DNA of 64,000 nt from JAUASW01 sp036880965 (GCF_036880965.1 NZ_JBAJMV010000007.1:248001-312000); one strand, 5' to 3'; shown: positions 35,654 to 45,086, numbered from the stretch's first letter. Translations and numbers: made by a program. The notes: a model not told the origin generated them from the sequence alone.

Positions 35654-37933
35654 TCAGAACTTGAAGCTCGCAGTCAGCTGCAGCAGGCGGCCAGCACCCG
35701 GAATGTAGTGGCCGGTATAGAGCGAATCGGCGTAGAGCTTGTTGGTCACATTGCTCAGGTTGGCCTTGAAGACCAGCTTCTCCTGCACCATCGTGTACTC
35801 GGCCATCAGGTCACCGGTGATGAACTTGTCGGCGTAGAAGCCCGGGTTGCGATTGGGCTGCTGAGCGCTGCGGGCGTTCAGGCCGCCGCCCAGGCGCAGC
35901 TGCGGCGTGATCTGGTAGGTGGTCCAGAAGGTGCCGGAGTACTGCGGCGTAAGCGATGGGCGGGAGCCCTGGCCTTCAGCGCCGGGCGCCGCGATGTCGA
36001 TCTTGGCGACCGGCATCCACATGAAGGACGAGAACACTTCCCAGCCCGGCGCGAGGCGGCCGGTGAAGTCGACTTCGAAGCCGGCAGCATGACGCTTGCC
36101 CGACAGCGTGACCAGGTCGACCAGTGGGTCGGTATTGCGCTCGTGCAGCTTGGTCGAGCGGAACAGGGCCAGGCGGGTGGTGAAGTTGCCATCCGAGGAA
36201 TCGAGCTTGGCACCGAGTTCGATATTGACCGACTGTTCCGGCGGCGTGTTCTGGTTCGAAGCGCCGAGCGAGTAGGCATCGCCCGAGGTGTTGAAGGACG
36301 TGGCGCCGCCGAAGTGGAAGGACATCAAGGCATTCGGCTGGAACAGCACGGCAGCGCGCTTGCTCCATTCAGAGACCTTCATGCGATAACTGGTCGTGGT
36401 GACCGGCGTGACTGCCGCATTGGGAATGCTGAAGGTGTTGTAGTCGCCCTTGAGCCAGTCGTAGCGCACGCCGGCCAGGACCTTCCATTGCGGTGCCAGC
36501 TGGATCAGGTCTTGCAGGTAGGCGCCGGCAGCGTTCGAGGTGTACTCGTTGGCGACGCGGAACTTGCGCAGGCTCTCGTCGATCGAGGCGCCGTCGCTCG
36601 GTTTGCCCACCGTGGTGCTCACCTTGGTCGGCGACACGCCGCCCTGGGCAGCACTCAGCGCACCATAGACCTGCTTCTCTTCCTTCGAGTAGTCGACCCC
36701 GGCCTGCAGCGCGTGGCCGACACCCAGGGCATCGAACTTCGAGCTGAAGTCGCTCTGGGCCGACAGCGTCTGCAGGTCTTGCACCTTCAGCTGCGTGCCG
36801 CGCGTGATGACGGTGTTAGGGCCGAATGTCTCCAGCGAAACGCCCAGGCGGTCAGGCTGCGAAGTCGCGCCTGCGAATCGCACGGTGCCGGCGCGCTGGT
36901 CGCGGGTGTAGTCGGCCTTGCGAATCTTGGTGGTGACTTCGGTCCTGGGCGAGAAGCGGTGCGTGTGGCTCAGAAGAGCCCAGGCGGCACTGCCGGCATT
37001 GCGGTCACTGGCCATGCCGTAGAAGGCGCTCGGGTCCACCGGAATCGTCGTGGTCTCGCTGGTCGGCGCACTCAGCGTCGGCCGGATCCAGGGCATGCCG
37101 TAGTTCATGCCGTTGTCGTTGTCGAGGTAGTACAGCGTGGCGGCGAACTCGTCGACTTCGCCGATACCCAGGCGGTAGGTCGCGGCCAGGCCACGCTTGT
37201 CCAGCGAGCTGCCGGCGCCGTTGTTGTCGGCCTTGGTGACCATGGCGCCAATGCGCAGGGCCTCGCCATCGCCGGTCTTCATGTTGAAGTCGCCGACGAC
37301 GCGGGCGTACTCATGGCTGCCCAGGGTGACATCGATCTGGTTTTCATTCAGCAGGCGAGGGCTCTTGCTGACCTGGTTGACCGCGCCGCCGGTGGAGCCG
37401 CGGCCGAACAGCATCGAGGCTGAGCCGCGCAGCAGTTCCAGGCGGTCGTAGAAGAAGGTGTCGCGCTCGTAGAAGGCCGGGTCGCGCATGCCGTCGATGA
37501 ACACGTCGCCGGTCGCTTGCAGCGGAAAACCGCGCAGGCGGATGTCTTCTTCGCCGCCTTCGGCCGCCATGAACGTGATGCCGGCGGTGTTCTTCAGCAC
37601 GTCCTTCATCGTGTCGAGGTTGCGGTCGTCGATCAGCTTCTCGGTCACGACCGTGATCGACTGAGGAATGTCGCGCAGTTCCTGCTTGCCCTTGCCGATC
37701 TGGGTCTCGGTGGCTTGATAGTCTTCCTTGCCGCTCTTCTCCACTGTGGCCTTGGCACGCACCACGGGCAGCGTGGTTTCAGCTGGCGTGGCCGGTGCGC
37801 TCGCTGGCTTGGAAGGTGCAACCGGCGTCGTGGCCGTCTGGGCCAGGCTGGCCGAGGCCAGGCCGAAACCGGCGGCCAGCGCGCCCAGTGGCAGCAGCGC
37901 GTGCGGCATGGTCTTCTTGATCTTGTTGGACAT
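35654..37933 (-). CDS. fiu: TonB-dependent catecholate siderophore receptor (Fiu-like)
   Basis: About 759 aa from ATG 37933, with GAGGAG about 10 nt upstream. The signal peptide ends SASLAQ. A TonB-box-like stretch, LPVVRAKAT, precedes the plug domain (RDIPQSITVVTEKLIDDR, RLRGFPL, LLRGSASMLFGRGSTGGAVN). A 22-strand barrel ends in the outer-membrane insertion signal SFKF with terminal Phe. It is closest by feel to Fiu/PiuA-type receptors, in keeping with the adjacent PiuC-like gene. It imports ferric catecholates with energy from TonB, encoded 103 bp upstream. Confidence 0.9.
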   Translation of the reverse strand: MSNKIKKTMPHALLPLGALAAGFGLASASLAQTATTPVAPSKPASAPATPAETTLPVVRAKATVEKSGKEDYQATETQIGKGKQELRDIPQSITVVTEKLIDDRNLDTMKDVLKNTAGITFMAAEGGEEDIRLRGFPLQATGDVFIDGMRDPAFYERDTFFYDRLELLRGSASMLFGRGSTGGAVNQVSKSPRLLNENQIDVTLGSHEYARVVGDFNMKTGDGEALRIGAMVTKADNNGAGSSLDKRGLAATYRLGIGEVDEFAATLYYLDNDNGMNYGMPWIRPTLSAPTSETTTIPVDPSAFYGMASDRNAGSAAWALLSHTHRFSPRTEVTTKIRKADYTRDQRAGTVRFAGATSQPDRLGVSLETFGPNTVITRGTQLKVQDLQTLSAQSDFSSKFDALGVGHALQAGVDYSKEEKQVYGALSAAQGGVSPTKVSTTVGKPSDGASIDESLRKFRVANEYTSNAAGAYLQDLIQLAPQWKVLAGVRYDWLKGDYNTFSIPNAAVTPVTTTSYRMKVSEWSKRAAVLFQPNALMSFHFGGATSFNTSGDAYSLGASNQNTPPEQSVNIELGAKLDSSDGNFTTRLALFRSTKLHERNTDPLVDLVTLSGKRHAAGFEVDFTGRLAPGWEVFSSFMWMPVAKIDIAAPGAEGQGSRPSLTPQYSGTFWTTYQITPQLRLGGGLNARSAQQPNRNPGFYADKFITGDLMAEYTMVQEKLVFKANLSNVTNKLYADSLYTGHYIPGAGRLLQLTASFKF

Positions 37934-38036
37934 GATGTCGGATCTCCTCAAATGAATTCAGGCAAAGCGCTGCCCATGGTCGCCACACGGGCGGCCTTGT
38001 CAGCGGTGGATCACTGGGTCTGAGTGCGGCGGCGAC

Positions 38037-38774
38037 TCAGCGCACGAGTTCGTAGGACAGCGGGGCGACCACTTCCCATTCGATCGGCTGACCGTTCTCG
38101 GTCTGCGGCACGAAGCGGGCGCTGCGCATGTCCTGCAGCGCCTGCTGATCGAGGCGGTCGAAGCCGCTGGATTTTTTCAAGCTGATTTCGCGCGGACGCC
38201 CGTTCACATCGATGATCACGCGCAGGTAGACGATGCCCTGCTCACCCAGCCTGCGCGACAGCGTCGGCACCAGCAGCCGCGGCTCGTTCAGGTAGCGCAC
38301 CGCGCCGGCAGGAATGGTCTTGATGGCCGGCAGCGCGGGCGGCTGCGTGGGCGCTGTAACGGCGGTGGGCGCAGTCACTTGCGGCTGGACCGGCGCCGGC
38401 GGCGGTGGCGCCACGGTCACTTGCGGCGTGACAGCCGGCGCGGTGATCTGCACCTCGGGCACGGGCACGATCAGGGCCGGAATCTGCATCTGCGGCAGCT
38501 GCGGCTGTGCCACCACGGCCACCTGCGGCTTGGGTAGCTCGCTGTCTGCAATCAGGCTGACCACGATGGGCTTGGCCTTCTGCACCACCTGGCTCACCAG
38601 CTCGTGCTGCAGCAATCCCCACAGGAAGAGCAGATGCAGCGCCAGCACGCCCAGGGCCAGGCGGCGGCGTGGTGCCTCGGCGTAAGGCGCAGTGCCTGGA
38701 ATGGCGGCACCGAAGTTGGCAGAGAGTGCGAGGGTCTGACTCATCACAAGGGTCAAGCTGGGTCGCGAGCGCAT
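38037..38774 (-). CDS. tonB: Energy transducer TonB
   Basis: 245 aa. A short cytoplasmic N-terminus, one membrane helix (ALGVLALHLLFLWGLLQHEL, about residues 40-59), a proline-rich periplasmic spacer (PQVTVAPPPPAPVQPQ) and a C-terminal TonB domain (RRLGEQGIVYLRVIIDVNGR, SGFDRLDQQALQDMRSARF). It transmits proton-motive force to outer-membrane receptors. The start at 38774 has GAGG at 8 nt; ATG 38744 is the alternative. No exbB/exbD is adjacent. Confidence 0.92.
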   Translation of the reverse strand: MRSRPSLTLVMSQTLALSANFGAAIPGTAPYAEAPRRRLALGVLALHLLFLWGLLQHELVSQVVQKAKPIVVSLIADSELPKPQVAVVAQPQLPQMQIPALIVPVPEVQITAPAVTPQVTVAPPPPAPVQPQVTAPTAVTAPTQPPALPAIKTIPAGAVRYLNEPRLLVPTLSRRLGEQGIVYLRVIIDVNGRPREISLKKSSGFDRLDQQALQDMRSARFVPQTENGQPIEWEVVAPLSYELVR

Positions 38775-38806
38775 CGACTGGCCTCGCGTTGCCGAAGCTT
38801 AACACA

Positions 38807-38825
38807 AATGCGAACGATTCCTATT
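38807..38825. promoter_or_regulatory. Fur-box-like site upstream of tonB
   Basis: AATGCGAACGATTCCTATT lies 33-51 bp before the tonB start. It keeps the TGxxAAx-N-ATTxxxA core of the 7-1-7 Fur dyad (9 of 14 defined positions) and resembles AATGCGAAT-N-ATTC boxes of betaproteobacteria. Iron repression of tonB-fiu is expected if it is real. Confidence 0.5.
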
Positions 38826-38909
38826 GCCATTCATATCTTGTCGCTTCGCGTCGCTTTCCTGCTCCAGCTCCCGATGCCGAGTGCCCGGGCGCGCCTGTAT
38901 GCTCGGGCC

Positions 38910-39266
38910 ATGAAGACCCTTGTGCGATGGTTCCTACTTGCCACGGCGCTGCTGCTGCTGGCGCACCTCTACCCGGGCGTCGAGGTCAAGAGCTTCGTCT
39001 CGGCGCTGATTGCGGCCCTGGTGCTGGGCCTCTTGAATACGCTGCTGCGGCCCATCCTCGTGCTGCTGACCCTGCCGGTCACGGTGCTGAGCCTGGGTCT
39101 CTTCCTGTTCGTGATCAACGCGCTGATGTTCTGGGCTGCGGCCAATCTGCTGGAAGGCTTTGCTGTCAGCGGCTTCTGGGCGGCGCTGATCGGCTCGCTG
39201 ATCTACAGCCTGTGCGGCATGGTGATCGACGTGGCGATGGAGCGCCTGTTCCCGGCGGTTGAATAG
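38910..39266 (+). CDS. Phage-holin-family (PF04020) membrane protein
   Basis: 118 aa with four hydrophobic helices: MKTLVRWFLLATALLLLAHL, SALIAALVLGLLNTLLRPIL, TVLSLGLFLFVINALMFWA and WAALIGSLIYSLCGMVID. It matches the widespread mycobacterial-type 4-TM holin superfamily, which in non-phage settings has no known lytic role. Nothing phage-like surrounds it. It ends 8 bp before the convergent M48 gene stop. Confidence 0.8.
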   Translation: MKTLVRWFLLATALLLLAHLYPGVEVKSFVSALIAALVLGLLNTLLRPILVLLTLPVTVLSLGLFLFVINALMFWAAANLLEGFAVSGFWAALIGSLIYSLCGMVIDVAMERLFPAVE

Positions 39267-39274
39267 CCTGGCTG

Positions 39275-40855
39275 TCAGGGCCGCTCGGCACCCGGCGGCA
39301 CGCCGCGCGGGTACATCTCGGCCAGCAACTGGCGCTGCTCGTAGATCAAGGTGCGCAGACGCGCATCGATGACCGATGCTTCGATCTGGTCGGAGTCGCG
39401 GCTCCTTGACTGGCGCAGGCCGGAGCGCAGGCGGTCGATGGCGCCGCCCAAGTCACCCACGGCAGCCCGCGCCTCACCCTGCGCGCGCACCGCGCGCAGC
39501 GGCTGGTTCAAGCGCTCCCACAACTGCGCCAGCTGATTCCAGGCAGTGGCATCGCGGTTGTTGACGGCGACATAGGTTTGCAAGCCATCGGCAGCATCAC
39601 GCGCCGTGGCCAGGTCGGGATCGGTCATCCCGATCTTGGCCCGCTCCAGCAGCATCACGCGGCTGCGCTCGCCATCGAGCTGACCCAGCGCCGTGAGTGC
39701 AGCTTGCGGACGACCGCGCGCCACCGCCAGTTCAGCGGCGAGATAGTGCAAGGCGCGCAAGCCGCGTGAGTCGGACCCCAGGCGCGCCAGCTCAAAGTAG
39801 GCAGCGCCCAAGGCGGCCTCGGCGCGATCAAAGTTGCGCATCTTTATCGAGGCCAGGGCGCTTGCATAGCGAGCGCCCAGCTGCTCGAAGCTCTTGCCAT
39901 CGACCGTGCGCGCGCCGGCATCGAGGTTCTGCAGCTGCGCCCAGGATTCGGCACGCGGGTCCATCAGCACGCGCGAGCGCGCAGCCATCAGCACATGCTC
40001 GGCCGCACTGCGCGGCCGCTCCCAGCTGCCGGTGCCCAGGCGGGCGCGGGCATCGCCGATGCGCTCGCTGGTCAGCGGGTGGGTGCGCAGATAGGGATAG
40101 GCGCCGGAATCGTTCAGGTGATTGGCCTGCTCGAGCCGCTCGAACATCGCGTACATGCCGGTGCCGGCATAGCCCGCTTCCGTCAGCACGCCGAAGCCGA
40201 CGCGGTCGGCCTCGCGCTCCATGTCGCGCGAGAAATTGAGGGAGGCCTGCTGGGCCGCCGCCTGGCCGCCGACCATGGCCGCGTTGGCCACGTCCGCGCT
40301 GCCGCCCTTCACTGCCACCAGCAGGCCCGCCAGCATCGCTGCCGTGGCGAGCAGGCTGTTGCGAGATTCCTGCGCCACAGAGCGCGCGATATGCCGCTGC
40401 GTGACGTGCGACAACTCATGCGCCAGCACCGAGGCAAGTTCATCGCGGGTGCCGGTCATCGCGATCAGGCCCAGATGCACACCGACATAGCCGCCGGGCA
40501 GTGCAAAGGCATTGACGCTGCGGTCCCGCACCAGGAAGGGCTCCCACGCGAAGCGCTCCTTGACGTCCTCACCCAGGTTGCCGGTTCGGGTTGCTGCGCC
40601 GACCAGCGGCTGCCAGAGATTGCTGATGTATTCGAACAGCAGCGGATCGTCGAGGTAGTCCGGGTCGAGCTTGATCGAGCGCATCACCTGGTCGCCGATA
40701 CGGCGCTCGTTGCTGATGCTGAATTCGTCCGAGACCGCGTCGCCCAGCGAGGGCAGGTTGACCTGAGCGTGCAAGCGGGTTTGCGGGCCCAGCATCAGCA
40801 GCGCGCTGAGGCAAGCCACGGCCAGGCGGCTGGGTCGGTTCAGGGAACGGGACAT
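39275..40855 (-). CDS. bepA: BepA-like M48 metalloprotease with TPR region
   Basis: 526 aa from ATG 40855. A signal peptide ends near RLHAQ. The zinc motif HExxH appears as LAHELSHVTQRH, with the third ligand Glu in MEREADRVGFGVL. The C-terminal 200 residues are TPR-like helices (LGAAYFELARLG, LAELWERLNQPLRAV). BepA degrades or assists misassembled LptD and other outer-membrane beta-barrels in the periplasm. Divergent from moaC with 67 bp between starts; an upstream ATG at 40891 is less likely because it breaks the signal peptide. Confidence 0.88.
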   Translation of the reverse strand: MSRSLNRPSRLAVACLSALLMLGPQTRLHAQVNLPSLGDAVSDEFSISNERRIGDQVMRSIKLDPDYLDDPLLFEYISNLWQPLVGAATRTGNLGEDVKERFAWEPFLVRDRSVNAFALPGGYVGVHLGLIAMTGTRDELASVLAHELSHVTQRHIARSVAQESRNSLLATAAMLAGLLVAVKGGSADVANAAMVGGQAAAQQASLNFSRDMEREADRVGFGVLTEAGYAGTGMYAMFERLEQANHLNDSGAYPYLRTHPLTSERIGDARARLGTGSWERPRSAAEHVLMAARSRVLMDPRAESWAQLQNLDAGARTVDGKSFEQLGARYASALASIKMRNFDRAEAALGAAYFELARLGSDSRGLRALHYLAAELAVARGRPQAALTALGQLDGERSRVMLLERAKIGMTDPDLATARDAADGLQTYVAVNNRDATAWNQLAQLWERLNQPLRAVRAQGEARAAVGDLGGAIDRLRSGLRQSRSRDSDQIEASVIDARLRTLIYEQRQLLAEMYPRGVPPGAERP

Positions 40856-40922
40856 GGCATCGGCACCGGGGAGCAAGGCCCCTATCATGGCAGAGACTGT
40901 GTCTCCGGATTGTTTCCAACCC

Positions 40923-41405
40923 ATGAACTCGCCTCTGACCCATTTCGACGCTCAAGGCCAGGCCCATATGGTCGATGTGGCCGCCAAAGCCGAGACCCAC
41001 CGGGTCGCGGTGGCGGCCGGCCGCATTCGCATGCTGCCGGCCACGCTGACGCTGATCCAGAGCGGCACGGCCAAGAAGGGCGACGTGCTGGGCGTGGCGC
41101 GCATCGCGGCCATCCAGGCAGCCAAGCGCACGGCAGAGCTGATTCCCCTGTGCCACCCATTGCCCATCACCCGCGTGGCCGTCGATTTCGAGATCGATGA
41201 ACAAGCCCATGCCGTGAACTGCCGTGCCCAGGTCGAAACGCTGGGCCGCACCGGCGTCGAGATGGAAGCGCTCACCGCCGTGCACATCGGCCTGCTCACC
41301 ATCTACGACATGTGCAAGGCCGCCGACCGCGGCATGGTCATGGAGCAGATTCGGGTGCTGGAGAAGCAGGGCGGCAAGTCAGGCGAGTGGCGCGCCGAGG
41401 TGTAG
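40923..41405 (+). CDS. moaC: Cyclic pyranopterin monophosphate synthase MoaC
   Basis: 160 aa, standard length. Conserved segments: THFDAQGQAHMVDVAAKAET, IAAIQAAKRTAELIPLCHPL (active-site His/Lys region), GRTGVEMEALTAVHIGLLTI and DMCKAADRGM. It converts the MoaA product 3',8-cH2GTP to cyclic pyranopterin monophosphate in molybdenum-cofactor synthesis. No other moa gene is next to it. Confidence 0.96.
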   Translation: MNSPLTHFDAQGQAHMVDVAAKAETHRVAVAAGRIRMLPATLTLIQSGTAKKGDVLGVARIAAIQAAKRTAELIPLCHPLPITRVAVDFEIDEQAHAVNCRAQVETLGRTGVEMEALTAVHIGLLTIYDMCKAADRGMVMEQIRVLEKQGGKSGEWRAEV

Positions 41406-41437
41406 GCCCCGGCGCAGGCACACACACACTCGAGCGC

Positions 41438-43249
41438 TCAGCGCATTTCCTTGAAGCTGTAGACGCGGCTCGGTGGGTCGCACTGGAAGGGTCGCGCCGC
41501 CCCTTCGGCCAACGGCGCGGCGCACTCGGCCAGCCATTCCTCTGCCTGGGCATTGCGGAATTCTTTCAGGCGCTGCACCAGATAGCGGGCCCGGTCGTCG
41601 TCGCCGGTCGCATGCAGTGCCTGCGCCCAGGCCATCATCAGGCGCACATCGATCAGGTTATGCCCAGTGCGCCTGGCCGCATCCAGCGAAGCTTCGCTGA
41701 CACCCAGGCTCGTTGCTGCCGCGTACTCGGCCTGAGGCGCGAAAAACAGGCTGGCCTGCCCGTCAGCTATGCGCTGCTGCAGCGGGCCGGCGTTTTCGGC
41801 CGGCGCATAGATGGCCACCACGGAGCGGTAGTCACGCAATGCAACAGCGCTCCCGAACACCATCAGCAGGCCGCCAAGCAAGAGTACATGGCTGCTGCGC
41901 GAGCCCTGTGACGACATGCTCGCCGGTGCCTGGGCAGGCATCAGGCACAGGCCGAAGGCATAGGCTGTCGGAAGCAGAAAGTAGGCATACCAGAGCGGGT
42001 ACTCCAGCAGGCTGTGCAGGCCGATCATCAAGACCAGCATGAAGGCGCAACGCAGCATCGCCCCCTGCTCCCCGTGCTGGCGCTGCCCCGCCGCGAAGGC
42101 CCGCCAAAGCGACCAGAGCAGCAAGCCGAGCACTGCGCAAGCCAGCGGCACGCCCAGCTCGACGAGCAACTGCATCACCAGGTTGTGCGTGTGATCGAAA
42201 AAGGCGATCGGACGGTCCGGGAACGGCGTCATCGTCCAGGCGAGATTGAACTCGCCCCAGCCCACGCCAGTGAGCGGATAGGCCAGCACCAGCGACCAGG
42301 CATTGCGCAACACGCCCAGGCGCGAGGGCGAGCCGGCACCTTCGGCGAGGCGCGACTCGGCGCCAAAGGCGTGGCCACCCGCATGGGCCCAGGCGGCCAC
42401 CAGCTCCCAGCTGGCCCACAGCATCAAGGGCGTGAGCAGCAGGGCGATGCGGCTGGTGCGGCTCAGCTTGCCGTCCAGCCAGTCCAGCAAACCCCAGAGT
42501 GCCAGCAGGCCGACGCCGATCATGCCGGTGCGGGAGGCCGTCAGCACCACGCAGAACACGAATGCGAAGAGAACCAGGGGCAGAAGCACCATGCGCGAGC
42601 GGCGCCAGCTGCCATATCGTTCAGACAGGAACATGGCCGCGATGCAGGCCCACAGCAGCAGGCTGGCCAGATGGTTGGGCTGGCGCATATTGCCGACGGC
42701 ACGGCCGGCAATGCCCGAGCGCGCGATCCAGCTGCCGTCCGCCCATTGCGGCGCGAACACCTGCACCAGTGACACCCCGACGCTGGCCAGGCCCGCCAGA
42801 AGCAGCGCCCAGGCCAGGCCCTCAAAGGCCCGCACCCTCAGTTCAGCGCTGGTGCCCGCCGCCGCCAGCAGGACCAGCAGCGCCGCGCCTACCAGGCCAA
42901 GTCCGCTCAGGGCCAGCGAGCTTGGCAAGCCGGTCCAGAACGGTGACGCGACGATGGCCGCCATCAGCAGGAACAAGGCCCAGCCCGCTGCCGGCATGCG
43001 CCTTGCCAGGCGCTGCCCATTGGCCGCCAGCAGCGCCAGCACCACACCCCAGGCGGCCAGCGAAGCCAGCTGATTGAACAGCGTGGCGGAAGGAGTGAGG
43101 TTGTAGGCCAGCAGGGGCGGGACGGCAGCGGCCAGCAAGATGACCAGCGCAGCCGGGTTCAAGGCATCAGGGCGTGTCGACGGTTGCATCCGGATCGCTT
43201 CAGCTCGGGGCGAAATGCTGAACTGTAGCGGCTGGTGCGGCATCACCAT
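41438..43249 (-). CDS. pglL: PglL-like O-oligosaccharyltransferase (Wzy_C family)
   Basis: Up to 603 aa; the start may instead be ATG 43189 (MQPSTRPDAL). About 11-12 membrane helices. The Wzy_C region contains the periplasmic loop FFDHTHNLVMQLLVELGVP with the conserved His pair, preceded by SRLGVLRNAWSLV and PLTGVGWGEFNLAW. The C-terminal 150 residues form a soluble periplasmic helical region, as in pilin-glycosylating PglL. Family members transfer lipid-linked glycans onto pilin serines. It lies 3 bp after the phosphotransferase-like gene and downstream of pilA, so pilin is the probable acceptor. Confidence 0.83.
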   Translation of the reverse strand: MVMPHQPLQFSISPRAEAIRMQPSTRPDALNPAALVILLAAAVPPLLAYNLTPSATLFNQLASLAAWGVVLALLAANGQRLARRMPAAGWALFLLMAAIVASPFWTGLPSSLALSGLGLVGAALLVLLAAAGTSAELRVRAFEGLAWALLLAGLASVGVSLVQVFAPQWADGSWIARSGIAGRAVGNMRQPNHLASLLLWACIAAMFLSERYGSWRRSRMVLLPLVLFAFVFCVVLTASRTGMIGVGLLALWGLLDWLDGKLSRTSRIALLLTPLMLWASWELVAAWAHAGGHAFGAESRLAEGAGSPSRLGVLRNAWSLVLAYPLTGVGWGEFNLAWTMTPFPDRPIAFFDHTHNLVMQLLVELGVPLACAVLGLLLWSLWRAFAAGQRQHGEQGAMLRCAFMLVLMIGLHSLLEYPLWYAYFLLPTAYAFGLCLMPAQAPASMSSQGSRSSHVLLLGGLLMVFGSAVALRDYRSVVAIYAPAENAGPLQQRIADGQASLFFAPQAEYAAATSLGVSEASLDAARRTGHNLIDVRLMMAWAQALHATGDDDRARYLVQRLKEFRNAQAEEWLAECAAPLAEGAARPFQCDPPSRVYSFKEMR

Positions 43250-43252
43250 TGC

Positions 43253-45043
43253 CTATGGAACAAGCGGCTGGCTGTCGCACTGCTTGCCCGCCAGATCCTT
43301 GTCAAAGTCGCCGAAATGGGTCACCAGGCGGCGCGCGCCGGATCCAGTCGCCAGGCCCAGGTCGGTGTGGGCATGCGGCGCGGCAATGTCAAAACCGGCA
43401 AGGCCCGTCAGGGTGGGGAAGACTGCCATCGCACTGACGGGCTCATGGCGGCGGCGCTCGAGCAGTTCCTTGCTGCCGGGCCGGTCGCGCTGCCAACGCT
43501 CAGACAACCACAGGAACATCGGCACACGGTAATTGACTGCAGCGGCAAAGCCATGCCCCGCCCGCTTGCAATTGCCGTCGTGGAGTGCCTCGCCGTGGTC
43601 GGCCGCATACATCAGGCTTGCGTGACCGCCGGTGCGCGCCAGCAGCTCGATTGCCGCGTCGAGCACATGGTCGGTGTAGAGCACGCTGTTGTCGTAGGCA
43701 TTGCGCATCTCCTCAACTTGCACGGGCCGCCAGATGTCGGGATTGTCCTGGTGAGACAAGGCCGGCTTGAACAGCTCAAAGGACAGTGGGTAGCGATGCG
43801 CGTAGTTCATGTGGCTACCTAGCGTGTGCAGCACTATGAACTGCTTGTCCTCGCCCTTGGCCAGGATTTTCTGCAGCAGGGGGAGCAGATCGCCATCCAG
43901 TGCACCAGCACCACGGTAGTCGACACCGTTCACGAAGTGCTGCTCATCGGCTTCTCGAGCCAGCACCGAGATCGGTGTTTCATGCGCACCCGCTGCGCCT
44001 TGCGTGCTGAGCCAGTAGGTCTTGAAGCCCGCCTGCTTGAAGGCACTCACCACGGAGGCCTCGCTGGGTGGCGACAGCATCTGCTCTGGCGGGCGACGGG
44101 TAAGCATCAAGGGCACGGCCTCGCGCGTCGCGGAGGCGCCGCTGACGGCATCGTTAAATTTCACGATGCCGGCACGTGCAGACAGCCTGGGCGTTGTGGC
44201 ACGAGCGGCGCCGAACAGGTGCCAGCGATCCGGCCGGCCTGTTTCGCCGATGACGAGCACCACCAGCTGCCGCTGCGAGCTCTCCTGACCCGATCGCCAG
44301 CGAACGCCGAAGTCATGACGCGCTGCGGCTTCGCGGTGGGCCGCCAAGGCCTGCTGGTGCTCCCGGAAGTGCTGCCAACGCATCGGCAAACCCCAAGGAA
44401 AGCTTCGCTGCAAGTCCGGCACCAAGCCCGGGTTGAAGGTTGAAAGCGAATGCTGCAGATAGCTGTTGGGAAGCGCCGGCCTGATTGCCGTGTCTACCCT
44501 GTCGCTCGCCATGTCCAGGACGGCAAACAGCAACATCAGCATCATGCTGCCGCCCGTCAAAAGGAGGCGGGAGCGTCCCCGCCAGTACATGTCAGCTCGA
44601 TGGATCTGCCGGGCTGTCCAGGCGAGCGCTGCAAGCAGCAAGACCAGCCCAACCACCAGCGGCACTACCCACGGGCCCAGCCAGCTGGAAGCCTCGGCGC
44701 CATCCGTGTCAGCAATCACACCGTACACGTGCGGGCCAGAGGGCAATCGGTACTGCAACAGGTAGAAGAACTCGAAAGGTGCGAGCGCGGCCGCGGGCAC
44801 CAGGACCCACAGCGCCCGACGAAGCCTGCCACACAGCCCAAGCAAGAGGGCCAGCAGCAATCCATGCAGCAGCAAGGGCATCAATGCCATCCGCAAGGGC
44901 TTTTCGCGGCGGCCTGTCAAGACAAACCAGGAATCCAACAGGACCGGGATGCTTAGGAGCAGCAAGAGCGCTGCCAGCAGCACTGCGGCAAGAGCGCGCG
45001 TTGCGCTCGGCGGAAGCCGCAAATCGTGGTGGGCAAGATCCAT
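43253..45043 (-). CDS. Phosphoethanolamine transferase-like membrane sulfatase-fold protein
   Basis: 596 aa. Five N-terminal membrane helices are followed by a periplasmic alkaline-phosphatase/sulfatase domain: VIGETGRPDRWHLFG (Glu and nucleophile Thr of EptA-type enzymes), SGASATREAVPLMLTRRPPE, LHTLGSHMNYAHRYP and MYAADHGEALHDG with metal-binding Asp-His, then AGHGFA. EptA/CptA move phosphoethanolamine to lipid A; PptA in Neisseria modifies pilin. Placement between pilA and pglL suggests a surface or pilin target. The GRPDRW segment differs from the usual ARADHF. Confidence 0.8.
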   Translation of the reverse strand: MDLAHHDLRLPPSATRALAAVLLAALLLLLSIPVLLDSWFVLTGRREKPLRMALMPLLLHGLLLALLLGLCGRLRRALWVLVPAAALAPFEFFYLLQYRLPSGPHVYGVIADTDGAEASSWLGPWVVPLVVGLVLLLAALAWTARQIHRADMYWRGRSRLLLTGGSMMLMLLFAVLDMASDRVDTAIRPALPNSYLQHSLSTFNPGLVPDLQRSFPWGLPMRWQHFREHQQALAAHREAAARHDFGVRWRSGQESSQRQLVVLVIGETGRPDRWHLFGAARATTPRLSARAGIVKFNDAVSGASATREAVPLMLTRRPPEQMLSPPSEASVVSAFKQAGFKTYWLSTQGAAGAHETPISVLAREADEQHFVNGVDYRGAGALDGDLLPLLQKILAKGEDKQFIVLHTLGSHMNYAHRYPLSFELFKPALSHQDNPDIWRPVQVEEMRNAYDNSVLYTDHVLDAAIELLARTGGHASLMYAADHGEALHDGNCKRAGHGFAAAVNYRVPMFLWLSERWQRDRPGSKELLERRRHEPVSAMAVFPTLTGLAGFDIAAPHAHTDLGLATGSGARRLVTHFGDFDKDLAGKQCDSQPLVP

Positions 45044-45066
45044 GGCGATGAAGAGACGCTGAAACG

Positions 45067-45086
45067 AGAAAAGGGGCCGAAGCCCC
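45067..45086 (-). terminator. Terminator/attenuator after pilA
   Basis: On the minus strand GGGGC-TTCG-GCCCC is followed by TTTTCTCG. It lies 43 bp after the pilA stop and 24 bp before the next gene, so it probably limits read-through into the modification genes. Confidence 0.75.

Noticed and set aside
35393..37423. Long plus-strand open frame (676 codons) opposite the TonB-dependent receptor
   Set aside because: It lies entirely antisense to a receptor with clear domain motifs. Its composition (His/Arg/Gly/Gln-rich) is typical of a GC-rich shadow frame.
38910..39266. Possible prophage remnant because of the holin-family protein
   Set aside because: No integrase, lysin, capsid or tail genes nearby; this holin family is common in ordinary chromosomes.
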